From the NCBI RefSeq assembly GCF_003814875.1, contig NZ_RKQF01000001.1, positions 3,286,001-3,350,000 of the forward strand: a stretch of DNA of 64,000 nt, written 5' to 3'. Position 1 is the first letter of the stretch. Each line of letters begins with the position of its first letter. A program made the position numbers and the translations under genes. This DNA is from Streptomyces sp. Ag109_O5-1 (lineage in GTDB: Bacteria; Actinomycetota; Actinomycetes; Streptomycetales; Streptomycetaceae). The notes beneath the pieces are model-generated. The model saw nothing but the letters and a program-made list of their open reading frames with translations. It made no database searches and was not told the DNA's origin. Shown one piece after another: positions 16,211 through 24,552 of the stretch.

Positions 16211-16465
16211 GGGAGAAGCGTATCGCGGGCCCCGGCACCGGTCGGTGCGGGAATCTCCGCGACGTGCGGGTATGCCTGCTCCGTATAGCTCAATGCGGAT
16301 CAGGGCTTGGACATGGAGAGCGGGAGCGCCCCAGTATCGGGGACACGGAGCGGGCCGGCCGGGCGGCCGCAACCGGCTCGCTGCGATTTCCTGTGCTCAG
16401 GCGGGTTTCCGGGACGCCGCTCCGGCGCCGCCTCTTTACTCGTCGACCTCGTGGAAGGACTCTTC

Positions 16466-17215
16466 ATGCGCCAGGACTTCGCCGGTCAGACCGTGCTGAT
16501 CACCGGTTCGACAAGCGGTATCGGCCGCGAGACGGCGCGACGGTTCGCTGCCTGCGGTGCCTGCGTCATCATCACCGGCCGGGACAGGACTCGCGGGGAG
16601 GAAGCGGTCGCCGAGATCGCCCGGGACGGCGGTCGGGCCCACTTCGTCGCTGCGGACCTGAGCGATGCCGGCAGCGTGCTCGAGCTCGCCCGTCAGGCAC
16701 TCGACCTCGGCGGTGGGCATGTGGATGTGCTGGTCAACAATGCCAGCCTCCTCTCCCATGCGGCGACCGCGGACGTCAAGGTCGATGAGTTCGACGCCGT
16801 CATGGCGGTCAACGTCCGCGCCCCGCTGGTGCTGGTGGGCGCGCTGGCGCCGGGGATGGCCGAGCGCGGTGACGGCGCGATCGTGAACGTCACGACGATC
16901 GTGGCCAACCGGGGTATCCCCGGGTTCTCTGTGTACGGTTCCAGCAAGGCGGCGTTGCAGATGCTCACCAAGTCCTGGGCGGCGGAGTTCGGTTCCGCCG
17001 GGGTGCGGGTCAACGCCGTCAGCCCCGGTCCCACCCGCACGGAGGGCATGGCCGGCTACGACGACATGCTGGAGGCGACGGCCTCGCAAGCACCGGCCAA
17101 CCAGGTCGGTACGCCGCAGGACGTCGCTCGCGCCATCGTCTTCCTCGCGTCACCCGGCGCCGGGATGATCCACGGCGCCGTCCTGCCCGTCGACGGGGGG
17201 CGGCTCGCTGTCTGA
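16466..17215 (+). CDS. SDR-family NAD(P)-dependent oxidoreductase
   Basis: A 249-residue classical short-chain dehydrogenase. The cofactor motif TGSTSGIG lies at about 13-20 and NNAS at about 90. The catalytic set is the TTIV region before YGSSK (Tyr-x3-Lys), with PGPTRTEGM after it. The start ATG has GGAAGGA upstream. No close pathway partner is present besides the divergent LysR gene, so the substrate is unknown. Confidence 0.92.
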   Translation: MRQDFAGQTVLITGSTSGIGRETARRFAACGACVIITGRDRTRGEEAVAEIARDGGRAHFVAADLSDAGSVLELARQALDLGGGHVDVLVNNASLLSHAATADVKVDEFDAVMAVNVRAPLVLVGALAPGMAERGDGAIVNVTTIVANRGIPGFSVYGSSKAALQMLTKSWAAEFGSAGVRVNAVSPGPTRTEGMAGYDDMLEATASQAPANQVGTPQDVARAIVFLASPGAGMIHGAVLPVDGGRLAV

Positions 17216-17216
17216 C

Positions 17217-17235
17217 GGCGGGGCTGCTTCCCGCC
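17217..17235 (+). terminator. Short hairpin after SDR gene
   Basis: GGCGGG pairs with CCCGCC around a 7-base loop immediately after the SDR stop codon. The stem is short and has no U-tract, so this is only a candidate. Confidence 0.35.
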
Positions 17236-17289
17236 CTCACCGGCATCCCCCGGATCAGACTGCCCCCAGCTTCTACCCGGCCGCTGCCG

Positions 17290-17562
17290 CGGCGGCTTGA
17301 CAACAAGATTGGGAAGCTCCATGACCAGTTCCCTGTTGTCCCGCTTGAGCTGGGCGTTCTCCCGCCGCAACCGCTCCAGCTCATCGCGCCCGCCGACCGG
17401 TGCGGTCCCTGCCCGGCGGGCGCGGGAGACCCAGCTCGCCAGGGCGGTCTCGTTGATCCCGAGATCCTGCGCGACCTGCGCGATCGGCTTGCCGGTCTCG
17501 GCGACGATCCGCACAACCCCCTCACGGAACTCCGCGTCGAACTTCCGCCTCTTGCCCGCCAT
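17290..17562 (-). mobile_element. IS3-family transposase OrfA relic
   Basis: From the ATG at 17562 the frame reads AGKRRKFDAEFREGVVRIV, then GKPIAQVAQDLGINETALASWV and a leucine-zipper-like RRENAQLKRDNREL. This is the helix-turn-helix OrfA of IS3 elements. Past about residue 90 the frame loses resemblance and runs antisense into the SDR gene. OrfB and the terminal repeats are missing here. A piece of IS3 OrfB lies 34 kb away at 51655. Confidence 0.8.
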
Positions 17563-17661
17563 GACCCTCAACTTCCCCTGCAGTCACGGTCTCTACGCTA
17601 CGACGGGAAGGCCACCGCTCACGGAACCTCATTCCGTCCCGGCACCTCACGACGTCGAACG

Positions 17662-18054
17662 TCAGGAAACGGGGAACCAGGCCGACAGACGCTTGGCAAT
17701 GGCCGGTGCATCGATGTTGTCCTGCGCGACTTCCTCGACGAACGGGCCGGCAATGGAGACGGGTGGCGGGACGGTACCGGCGCTGACGCCGTTGAGTCGC
17801 AAGAAGACACGCATGGCGAGCCAGGCGGTGCGCTTGTTGCCGTCGATCAGCGCGTGATTGCGAGCGACGGAGTGCAGCAGTGCCGCCGCCTTCTCGTGCA
17901 GCGTGGGATACAGCTCAGCCCCGAACACGTTCGTCCGGGGCCGTTCGATCGCTGACACCAAAAGTCCCATGTCACGCACGCTGTGCTCGGTATCGTTGAC
18001 CGCACGGGCGATGGCCAGGATCTCGTCGATCTGGATGTAGCGCACTTCGGTCAC
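17662..18054 (-). CDS. Doc/Fic-type toxin
   Basis: A 130-residue protein of the Doc (death-on-curing) type. The Fic-fold motif HALIDGNKRTAW (67-78) matches H-x3-D-x-N-K-R, which in Doc phosphorylates EF-Tu. The N terminus (YIQIDEILAIARAV) is also typical. The GTG start overlaps the antitoxin stop (GTGA), so toxin synthesis depends on antitoxin translation. The size equals that of phage P1 Doc. Confidence 0.88.
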   Translation of the reverse strand: MTEVRYIQIDEILAIARAVNDTEHSVRDMGLLVSAIERPRTNVFGAELYPTLHEKAAALLHSVARNHALIDGNKRTAWLAMRVFLRLNGVSAGTVPPPVSIAGPFVEEVAQDNIDAPAIAKRLSAWFPVS

Positions 18055-18245
18055 TTCAGGTAGTCCAGGATCTCCGCATCGCTGTCCATGAGCTCGGCCA
18101 GGACGTCATCGACCTTCAGCTCGGCCCGATTCTGGGCGTCACGGATGGCCTCAATGGCAAGTTCCTGCTTGCTGCGGCCCTCCCGGCGAGCCCGCTCGGT
18201 GAGCTTCGTGTCAAGGTCGTCGGGGAGTCGGAGTGTCATCGCCAT
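18051..18245 (-). CDS. RHH-type antitoxin of the Doc pair
   Basis: A 64-residue protein. A ribbon-helix-helix N terminus (MTLRLPDDLDTKLTERARREGRSKQELAIEAIRDA) binds DNA. The acidic C terminus (DDVLAELMDSDAEILDYL) would wrap the toxin. The ATG at 18245 is taken; the ATG two codons later (18239) is equally possible. A longer open frame is rejected because it would start inside the operator palindrome. Confidence 0.85.
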   Translation of the reverse strand: MAMTLRLPDDLDTKLTERARREGRSKQELAIEAIRDAQNRAELKVDDVLAELMDSDAEILDYLK

Positions 18246-18252
18246 GCAGCCA

Positions 18253-18271
18253 TGATACCGGACTGGTATCA
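18253..18271. promoter_or_regulatory. Operator palindrome of toxin-antitoxin pair
   Basis: TGATACC and GGTATCA form a perfect inverted repeat with a 5-bp spacer, 8 bp before the antitoxin start codon. Ribbon-helix-helix antitoxins usually repress their own promoter through such sites. Confidence 0.7.
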
Positions 18272-18881
18272 AGACGGCGAGGTAATAGAAGTCACTCGGC
18301 TTCAGACCAGGTCGCCGGGTTCTGCAGCCCGTACGGGCCTCGCTCTCGGCTCCAAGAAGCGTGAGGCCGAGATGGCAACTCGCACCGCCGCTGGGGAGGC
18401 GAAACGGGCCGCACGTACCGAGTCCCTGCCCGTGCCGATGGAACCGGTCCGCGCGGCCCGGGCCGGAGAGGTCCGGCAGGTTGAGATTCCCGCTTCGAGC
18501 GTCGTGCGAGCGTCGAGAATCTCCGGACGAGACCTTGACGACATCCTCCGATGCAGCGCCTCCCCTATGAATGCGCAGGTCAGCGACTCAGCGCATCTTC
18601 GGTGCGCGCCGGGGGCGTGGTAAATGTCGTGGCGCGCGCCGGAGGTGCTTCTGTCCGCCCTGACGTGGGCTGATGCCGGTCCGGGACGCTGGAGGGGTTC
18701 GTTCCGGCCCAAACCCAGGCTTCTGTGATGCCGGTGAGCTCGCAGGTCAGCATGGTGCCGAGGGCCGTCCACGGGAACCGTGGAGTGTTGCTGTGAGCAC
18801 GCGCGTCAGAATTCCTGTTCCACCCTGGCCCTCCCGGAACGGCGAGTCGCCCGGTCGTCCGGTGAGGGAGGGAGCAAGGCC
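18272..18881. other. No gene seen (610 bp)
   Basis: Several overlapping open frames exist on both strands but none has an RBS, steady codon bias or a recognisable domain. No tRNA cloverleaf is evident. The stretch joins the toxin-antitoxin pair to the IS110 relic and probably contains insertion-sequence debris. Confidence 0.4.
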
Positions 18882-18950
18882 GTGGACGTGCTGCACGAAC
18901 GCTGCGCCGGCCTGGACATCAGCAAGAAGGACGCCAAAGCGTGCTCCGCC
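18882..18950 (+). mobile_element. IS110-family transposase N-terminal relic
   Basis: GTG after AGGGAGGGAGCAAGGCC starts VDVLHERCAGLDISKKDAKA, the well-conserved first strand of IS110 DEDD transposases (GLDISKKD carries the first catalytic Asp). Homology stops after about 23 codons, where the frame meets the 3' end of an AlaRS-like gene on the other strand. It marks the left border of the biosynthetic cluster. Confidence 0.75.
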
Positions 18951-18990
18951 GCCCCATCGCCGTCGGCCACCGCCCGGCCCCTCGCGGGCG

Positions 18991-20262
18991 TCACGGCGGC
19001 CAGGGGCCCTTCTCGACGTGCCGGTCGCGGTCGAGCCGGGCCAGTTGCCGCAGGGATACGGCGATGCCGTGCTCCCGGCACCACGCGACGGCGACTCCGA
19101 GCGGGATGCCGTGGTCGCTGCGCAACCGCAGCAGGGCATAAGCCTGTTCGGCAGGCGGATGGCGCGCTGTCACCGCGCTCTCCAGCAGGGCAGGCGCTTT
19201 CGCCAGCACGCGCGCAAAGCGTTCCCGCTCCGCGCGCACCGTCTCCAGCAGGTAGTCGGTGAGCGGTGTGAAACCCAGCTGCGTGCGTGCGGTCTGGTCC
19301 GCGACCTGCACGAGACCTTCGAGCCAGGTGAGGGACACGCCGGTGAGGGCGAGCTCCGTGGCCGCGTTACGCAGCAGCCTGCGCACCACATGCGACCGCC
19401 CGCGGGGCCCCGGCACGAAGCCCGACCCGATGAGCAGGGCAGCGGTGAAGACCCGGTCAACCAGCAGGCGAACCCGCTGGGCCTGTGTGCCGCGCGTCCC
19501 GTGCACCGACAGCACGTCACGGACACTCTTCACCAGCGCCTCGAAGCGCGGCACACCGAACGGTTCACGGGTGTCGTCCACGGCGCTGAGGAGTTCGCTC
19601 TCCAGGATCGCGACCTCCAGCAGCGAACGGCCCTGGGAGGCCGGGCTGAACTGGAGGTGGGCGAGCGTGAGATAGCGTCCGCACCGGCATCCCGGACCGC
19701 AGGCGCCGCCACAGGGGGAACCGACCGGGAACTCGATGCTGAGCCGAGGCCCGCCGGCGAGCACCGCCCGCTTCGCGGTCGACACGGTCCGCCAGTCGTA
19801 TCCGATCCGATGCCCCGCCATCCCCAGGTGGGCAAGGGCCCGGCACAGGGGGTCGGAGTCGGCGGGGTGCGCCGGCACAACGAAGGCGAGCCTGCCCGCG
19901 TCCACCCCCACACCGGCGAGTGCTTCCACGACGTGCTCGATGGGGACGTGGAACGGACGTGGCCCCGCCCAGACGGCGCTCAGCACCCGCTGGGCCGAAG
20001 GGGGCATGGCGACCGGCAGGGCACCCATGGGCCGCGTCCCGATCGACCAGCGCACCGTGTAGACGCCGCCCCACGATCGGGACACCGAACTGAGCAGCGG
20101 GTCGATCCACGAGGGCGCCAGGTGGCTCGTAAACAGTTCCGCGCGGTCGGGCGGCACCAAGGTCGGCGGCGGCTGCCAACGGTAACCCCGGGCGGCCAGG
20201 ACCTCGGACGCCTGCTGAATATCTGTCGACGCTCCGGCCAACCCTACCGTCCCCCAATTCAT
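18991..20262 (-). CDS. Diverged alanyl-tRNA synthetase-like protein
   Basis: A 423-residue protein distantly like the AlaRS catalytic and tRNA-recognition parts. The start (STDIQQASEVLAARGYRWQPPPTLVPPDRAELFTSHL) follows the AlaRS N terminus. CGGACGPGCRCGR matches the AlaRS GPCGPC region. GPRGRSHVVRRLLRNAA corresponds to the YVLRRLLRRA helix. Motif 2 and 3 residues are poorly kept and the editing and C-terminal domains are absent. It resembles the protein at 40470-41798 more than true AlaRS. The ATG at 20262 is used; the upstream extension is AT-rich promoter DNA. Possible roles are amino acid activation for the cluster product, or a non-catalytic tRNA or carrier-binding partner. Confidence 0.75.
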   Translation of the reverse strand: MNWGTVGLAGASTDIQQASEVLAARGYRWQPPPTLVPPDRAELFTSHLAPSWIDPLLSSVSRSWGGVYTVRWSIGTRPMGALPVAMPPSAQRVLSAVWAGPRPFHVPIEHVVEALAGVGVDAGRLAFVVPAHPADSDPLCRALAHLGMAGHRIGYDWRTVSTAKRAVLAGGPRLSIEFPVGSPCGGACGPGCRCGRYLTLAHLQFSPASQGRSLLEVAILESELLSAVDDTREPFGVPRFEALVKSVRDVLSVHGTRGTQAQRVRLLVDRVFTAALLIGSGFVPGPRGRSHVVRRLLRNAATELALTGVSLTWLEGLVQVADQTARTQLGFTPLTDYLLETVRAERERFARVLAKAPALLESAVTARHPPAEQAYALLRLRSDHGIPLGVAVAWCREHGIAVSLRQLARLDRDRHVEKGPWPP

Positions 20263-20410
20263 TAGTGACTCACTTATGACTCCCAATGTAACAAGAAAAA
20301 TTCCGAGCCCAAAGATTACCCAAATTGATAAATAAATGCCATGATATCGCGACCTGAGATCACTCCCAAAGGATCTCATTTACGACATACCGTCTGCGAC
20401 ATTCGTTTCT

Positions 20411-20425
20411 TGACTAGACTAGTCA
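20411..20425. promoter_or_regulatory. TGAC-N7-GTCA palindrome before peptide gene A
   Basis: TGACTAGACTAGTCA is a near-perfect 15-bp palindrome with 6-bp arms in an AT-rich gap between divergent genes. It overlaps a TTGACT -35-like element with CAAGAT 18 bp downstream. The same TGAC-N7-GTCA spacing recurs at 21019-21033, before the second peptide gene. Confidence 0.6.
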
Positions 20426-20491
20426 TGCACTGTCAAGATTTCCTCAGTCGAACCGAGTGACTCAAAACCGAAGTGACGGAGAGGTCCCACC

Positions 20492-20662
20492 GTGCGCACT
20501 CTTGCCGCCTTTTCCCTGACCACCCTCGCGCTGCTGCTCATGGGCATCACGACCGTGGGAGCGCTCCCCACACGCTCGACGAGCCTTCACGAAACCAGCT
20601 GGGCCGCTTCGGCCGAGGGGCCGGCCAGCGGCACCGACGGCGACATCCCGCTCTGCTGCTGA
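20492..20662 (+). CDS. Secreted mini-peptide ending in IPLCC
   Basis: A 56-residue peptide starting at GTG with GGAGAGG eight bases upstream. Residues 1-24 form a Sec-type signal (MRTLAAFSLTTLALLLMG, with Ala near the cleavage site). The remainder is short, polar and disordered and ends TDGDIPLCC. A second gene at 20754-20915 has the same design and ends in DLPLCC. The two are convergent. The pattern of signal peptide plus a conserved extreme C terminus resembles RRNPP pheromone precursors such as PapR, and an XRE-TPR regulator lies in the same cluster. An alternative is a small antimicrobial or metal-binding Cys-Cys peptide. Confidence 0.8.
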   Translation: MRTLAAFSLTTLALLLMGITTVGALPTRSTSLHETSWAASAEGPASGTDGDIPLCC

Positions 20663-20696
20663 GACGGTCCGGGGAAGGCGGCGGCACAGCGCGAAA

Positions 20697-20723
20697 GGGC
20701 CCCCCGAGCAACTCGAGGGGCTC
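20697..20723. terminator. Bidirectional hairpin between convergent mini-peptides
   Basis: GGGCCCCCCGAG and CTCGAGGGGCTC pair with two G-U or mismatched positions around a CAA loop. It lies midway between two convergent short genes. Confidence 0.6.
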
Positions 20724-20753
20724 TTCGACCATCGTTCCCGGCGGCTCCGGATC

Positions 20754-20915
20754 TCAGCAGCACAGAGGCAGGTCGGGGCCATCGGGGCCGCCCGCAGCAC
20801 GGACGTCCCGGCCGGCGACCGCACCCCGGACCGGCCCGGCCGGCGATGACGCCCCCAGGACACAGAGCAGGGCCAGGACGGCGAACAGAGAGCGGGCAGC
20901 AGCGGTGCTCCTCAT
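20754..20915 (-). CDS. Secreted mini-peptide ending in LPLCC
   Basis: A 53-residue peptide. The ATG has GGGAGAG seven bases upstream. Residues 1-26 are a Sec signal (RSLFAVLALLCVLGASSPA). The rest is short and ends GPDLPLCC, matching the IPLCC ending of the gene at 20492. The two share little else, so selection appears to act on the last five to seven residues. It lies after the FAAL gene in the same direction but has its own palindrome and promoter region. The proposed role is a second pheromone or an anti-pheromone for the XRE-TPR regulator. Confidence 0.8.
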   Translation of the reverse strand: MRSTAAARSLFAVLALLCVLGASSPAGPVRGAVAGRDVRAAGGPDGPDLPLCC

Positions 20916-21018
20916 ACGTTTTCTCTCCCGATTGCCTTGCACGCCAGTCGACGGGATGCTGCAGGGCGGCGCGCCGACACCGCGGGCGGGGCCGATCGCC
21001 CATACGAACGAAATTACA

Positions 21019-21033
21019 TGACTGCCGCAGTCA
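21019..21033. promoter_or_regulatory. TGAC-N7-GTCA palindrome before peptide gene B
   Basis: TGACTGCCGCAGTCA is a perfect palindrome (7-bp arms, 1-bp centre) overlapping the FAAL stop codon. It lies about 100 bp before the LPLCC peptide start. On the minus strand it contains TTGACT. Spacing is identical to the site at 20411-20425. Confidence 0.6.
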
Positions 21034-22857
21034 AGACGGCGGCAAGCCTGGAGCATGAGCGTCACTTGTCGTGGTTTGATACATTTCATTTCTGTCGAAA
21101 TATTCTTTTGAGGGTGTTTTCTCGTGGCTCGGGGCAGCGGGCGTGTCGTCGGCGTAACGGCCGGGCAGCGGCAGCGTGCCCGCTCGGAAACGGCGTGCGA
21201 CCTCGGACGCCCGGAGCTTCCCGCTGGTCGTGACCGGCAGGCTCCCGCGGGACGCGAAGTGCACCTGTGCGACGTAGAGATCGAGCTCTCCCGCCAGCCG
21301 ACGCTTCAGGAGACCGGCCAGTCCGGCCGGAGGTGCGCTCACGCGCAGTTCGGCCACCAGATGGACGTCCGAACCCCGTCCGCCCTCCCCGCTCCTGGGC
21401 GGATCCGTCGCGAACACGACGCAGCGGCCCGGGTTGATCTCCGGGAACGCGGCGCACACGGCGAGGACGTCCGCCGGGTGGAACTGCTTCCCGCGATGGA
21501 CCAGCACGTCGTCGGCCCGTCCCAGGACGAAGAGATGGTCCCCGTACAGGAAGCCCCGGTCTCCCGTGGCGTGCCACTCCCCGCCGCCGGAAGGCCGCAC
21601 GGGAGCCGCGTCCCGCTGCTGCCAGTAGCCGCTGAACAGCTGAGGTCCCCGGAGCAGGATCTCGCCGACGGCGCCCTCCGCCGCCCCTGCGACGGCCACC
21701 CGCGTCCCCGCCACAGGGATGCCCGAGGAGAGCAGCGATGCGATGGGCTCGTCCACCGCACTCCCCCGCTCCACGGGAACGACCGCGCCCTCGGCCAGGG
21801 GCCGCCGCAGCACCTCCAGGCGCAGGGCAGGTCGCTCGGGGGTGCTCGCGGTGACGGTGAGGGTGGCCTCCGCCATGCCGTAGGAAGGGCACAGGGCGGC
21901 GCGCCGGAAGCCCGCGGCGCCGAAGTGCGCCGCGAACCGGTCCAGCGTGCCGGGCCGGACGAACTCCCCGGCGTTGCGGGCCACCCGCCACGAGGCGAGG
22001 TCGAAGGCGTCGGCCTCCGCACGCGGAACGCGCCGTACGCACAGGTCGTAGCTGAAGTCGGGGGCGCTGGACAGGGTCCCCCGGCACGCGCTGACGGCCG
22101 CCGGCCAGGACGCCGGTGAACAGGCGAACTCACGGGCCGGCATCAGCACCGATCCGTACCCGGTGAACATCGGCCGCAGCACCCCCGTCACCAGGCCCAT
22201 GTCATGGGAGAGCGGCACCCAGGTCACGGCCACGTCGTCGTACCGCTCCCGGTAGGTCCGCGCTGCCTGGCCGCAACTCGCCAGCAGCGCGCCGTGGCTG
22301 ATGGCCACCCCCTTCGGATCGGCGGTCGACCCGGAGGTGTACTGCAGGAAGGCGATGTCGTGGGCCTGCGCGTGGGTGACCGTACGGCTAGGCGCGCCCG
22401 GGGCGGCGGCACGTTCCCAGGAGCGTACGGCGCACCGCGCGCCCCGGCCGTCCAGGAGCGAGCGGATCTCCTGGTGCCACCCGTCCGTCGTGATCAGCAG
22501 GGCGGGATCGCAGTCCTGGACCATGCCCAGCAGCCGGTCACGGAACGCCCCGGGACGGGACGCCTCGGGGGTTGGTGCCGGCACTGCGATCAGACCGGCC
22601 CCGACGACTGCCAGGAAGACGGCCGTGAACGAGGCGTCGTTCGGCAGGACGAGCAGGACGCGGTCGCCGGGTGCGGCACCGTCCGCGCGCAGAACGGAAG
22701 CGCAGTGCTCGGCGAGCGCCGCCAGTTCGGCGAACGTCGTCGAGGCACGGACCGCTCCGTCGCGCCATGTCGTCACGGCGGTGCGTCGGGGGTGGCGTCG
22801 GGCGTGCTGTCGCAGCCAGCCGTACGCCGTCGGCACCAGGGGGCCCTGGCTCGTCAC
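21031..22857 (-). CDS. Fatty acyl-AMP ligase
   Basis: A 608-residue ANL-superfamily enzyme of the FAAL type. The nucleotide motif FLQYTSGSTADPKGVAISHGAL is at about 175-200. It has VTWVPLSHDMGLVTGVLRPMFTG and the FAAL-like SYGMAEATLTV. ATGDRGFLYGDHLFVLGRADDVLVHRGKQFHP carries the ATP-binding Asp and the hinge, and the C-terminal TTSGKLRASEV carries the catalytic Lys. FAALs form acyl-adenylates and pass them to carrier proteins. The GTG overlaps the upstream stop (GTGA). With the carrier protein, it would load a fatty or other acyl group for attachment to the peptide. Confidence 0.88.
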   Translation of the reverse strand: MTSQGPLVPTAYGWLRQHARRHPRRTAVTTWRDGAVRASTTFAELAALAEHCASVLRADGAAPGDRVLLVLPNDASFTAVFLAVVGAGLIAVPAPTPEASRPGAFRDRLLGMVQDCDPALLITTDGWHQEIRSLLDGRGARCAVRSWERAAAPGAPSRTVTHAQAHDIAFLQYTSGSTADPKGVAISHGALLASCGQAARTYRERYDDVAVTWVPLSHDMGLVTGVLRPMFTGYGSVLMPAREFACSPASWPAAVSACRGTLSSAPDFSYDLCVRRVPRAEADAFDLASWRVARNAGEFVRPGTLDRFAAHFGAAGFRRAALCPSYGMAEATLTVTASTPERPALRLEVLRRPLAEGAVVPVERGSAVDEPIASLLSSGIPVAGTRVAVAGAAEGAVGEILLRGPQLFSGYWQQRDAAPVRPSGGGEWHATGDRGFLYGDHLFVLGRADDVLVHRGKQFHPADVLAVCAAFPEINPGRCVVFATDPPRSGEGGRGSDVHLVAELRVSAPPAGLAGLLKRRLAGELDLYVAQVHFASRGSLPVTTSGKLRASEVARRFRAGTLPLPGRYADDTPAAPSHEKTPSKEYFDRNEMYQTTTSDAHAPGLPPS

Positions 22858-24263
22858 CGACCGGTGTCCGCGTGCGCGGGGGCCGCGGCGAGCGCCGCCC
22901 GTGCGATTTTGCCGCTGGGCGTACGGGGCAGCGATCCGGTGGGCCCGGTGACGACACCGCGCAGGGTAAGGCCGAGACGCTGTGCCGCCGCCTGTACGGC
23001 GGGGGTCACATCGGCCGGGCAGTGCCTGCTGACCTCCACATGGCAGGTGAGGTCGGCGCCGACGACGGCGACATCCGTCACCCCCGGGATCAGCCGGATC
23101 TCGAACTCGAGGCGGGCCTGGTCCGGATCTCCCGAGACGTCCGCTCTGCCGACCACCGTGAGAAATCCGTCGGCGTCCAGGAAGCCGATGTCCCCGGTGT
23201 CCATGAAGCGTTCCTCGTCGTCGCCGCGATCGGCGCCGCGCAGACTCACGCGGATCTCTCCGACGGCGCCCGCCGGTACGGCGTGCCCGTCGCGCGCGAT
23301 CTCGATCCCGATGCCCGGCAGCGGCCGCCCGACGGACCCCGGACGGTCGAGCCAGTCCTCGGAGCCGATCTCCGTGAGGGTGCCGCGCGAGGTGCCGTAG
23401 TACTCGTGCAGCACGGGGCCCAGCAGGTCTATGGCGCTGCGCTTGACCACGGGCGGACAGGCCGATCCGCCGTGGAAGACCACGCGCAGCGGGTGGTGCG
23501 GTGCCTTCCCGTCCTCCACCAGTTCCAGCAGGCGGTCGGGGCTCAGCATGGCGCTGTCCGCCTCGTACCGGTCGACCGCCGCGAAGAAGCCGGCGGGCGA
23601 CCAGTCGCGCTGCACGACCACCGCGCTGCCGGCCTGGAGGGCGTAGAGGGCCGGCCCGAGTGTGCCCAGGTGGTAGGTGGGGTTGGCCATGACGTGCGCG
23701 CCGCGGTCGGTGCCGGCGCCGTACCGCTCGGCCACGGCGACGCCCTTGTACGGACGGGGCGGGCGCGGGCGGAGCACGGCCTGGGGGACGCCGGTGGTGC
23801 CCGAGGTGGCGAACACCAGGTATCCGGCCCGTGGCCGCCGCGCGGACCCGGGGGCGGCGGGGGGCGGTTCGACCGCCGCGGCCAGTTCGTCGTCCCCGAC
23901 GACCGGGCACGGCAGCGGTCCGAAAGAGCGGGAGCCGTCGGTGACGAGCACGGCGGCGGCGGTGCCGGTGAGCAGTGCGTCGGCCGTCGGGGTCGCGAAG
24001 TGGTGGGCGCCCACGGGAAAGACTCCGTAGCCGTGGCGCAGCCCCGCCAGGGCCAAGGCGAAGAAGCGGGGTCCGGTAGGGATGTCCGTGGCGACGATGG
24101 CGCCCTCCGCCACCCCCGCCCGCTTCAGTCCCCGGGCCATCGCATCGGCCCGTTGCGTCAACTCGCGGAAGGTGAAGGCCTCTTCCGAGTCGGTGACGAC
24201 GACGGCGGGGCGGTGGGGGAACCGGTCCGCCGTCTTCCAGGGGTCCCAGAGATAGGGCCGCAT
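22854..24263 (-). CDS. Adenylation (AMP-binding) enzyme
   Basis: A 469-residue stand-alone ANL enzyme. Motifs are FATSGTTGVPQAV (A3 loop, with the usual Lys replaced by Gln), HEYYGTSRGTLTEIG (A5), DTGDIGFLDADGFLTVVGRAD (A7/A8) and PRTPSGKIARAAL (A10, catalytic Lys kept). The ATG begins three bases after the carrier protein stop. At 469 residues it is short for the family. It may activate an amino or hydroxy acid for the adjacent carrier. The substrate cannot be read safely from sequence. Confidence 0.85.
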   Translation of the reverse strand: MRPYLWDPWKTADRFPHRPAVVVTDSEEAFTFRELTQRADAMARGLKRAGVAEGAIVATDIPTGPRFFALALAGLRHGYGVFPVGAHHFATPTADALLTGTAAAVLVTDGSRSFGPLPCPVVGDDELAAAVEPPPAAPGSARRPRAGYLVFATSGTTGVPQAVLRPRPPRPYKGVAVAERYGAGTDRGAHVMANPTYHLGTLGPALYALQAGSAVVVQRDWSPAGFFAAVDRYEADSAMLSPDRLLELVEDGKAPHHPLRVVFHGGSACPPVVKRSAIDLLGPVLHEYYGTSRGTLTEIGSEDWLDRPGSVGRPLPGIGIEIARDGHAVPAGAVGEIRVSLRGADRGDDEERFMDTGDIGFLDADGFLTVVGRADVSGDPDQARLEFEIRLIPGVTDVAVVGADLTCHVEVSRHCPADVTPAVQAAAQRLGLTLRGVVTGPTGSLPRTPSGKIARAALAAAPAHADTGR

Positions 24264-24268
24264 GTGCC

Positions 24269-24508
24269 TCACCTGTCCCGGCTGGCGGAGACGTCCGCGA
24301 GTACGGTGGCCAGTGCCGCGAAGTCCGGCTGGGTCAGCACCAGTTCCAGGTCGATCTCGGTGTGGAACATCTTTTCCAGCTCGGTGACGAGTTCCACGGC
24401 GGCGACGGAGTCGCCGCCGGCCGAGAAGAAGTCGTCTTCGGGCCCGACCTCGCGCATGAGGATCTCGGACGCGGCGGTCAGCACCTGACCGAGGGGCGTG
24501 TCGGACAT
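24269..24508 (-). CDS. Acyl/peptidyl carrier protein
   Basis: A 79-residue discrete carrier protein. The phosphopantetheine site is Ser34 in DDFFSAGGDSVAAVELVTELE. Helix 1 and the acidic helix 4 are recognisable. It is co-transcribed between a condensation protein and two adenylating enzymes, so it is the shared acyl or aminoacyl carrier of this cluster. No phosphopantetheinyl transferase lies in the window. Confidence 0.9.
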   Translation of the reverse strand: MSDTPLGQVLTAASEILMREVGPEDDFFSAGGDSVAAVELVTELEKMFHTEIDLELVLTQPDFAALATVLADVSASRDR

Positions 24509-24552
24509 GGGTTCTCCAGAGGTATCCGGTGCGGCGTGGCCGCGTCGTCGGT

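Noticed and set aside
17056..17296. Continuation of the IS3 OrfA frame into the SDR gene
   Set aside because: Homology to transposases ends at about codon 90; beyond that the frame is simply antisense to the SDR gene.
18285..18320. A possible tRNA T-arm (CGGGTTCTGCAGCCCG)
   Set aside because: The loop lacks the TTCRA pattern and no acceptor, D or anticodon stems can be drawn around it.
18673..20265. A 530-codon plus-strand open frame across the AlaRS-like gene
   Set aside because: The minus frame has AlaRS-like motifs and better codon bias; the plus frame has none.
20280..20379. An N-terminal membrane-helix extension of the AlaRS-like gene at 18991
   Set aside because: The extension lies in AT-rich promoter DNA shared with the divergent peptide gene, has unusual codon use, and AlaRS homology begins only after the ATG at 20262.
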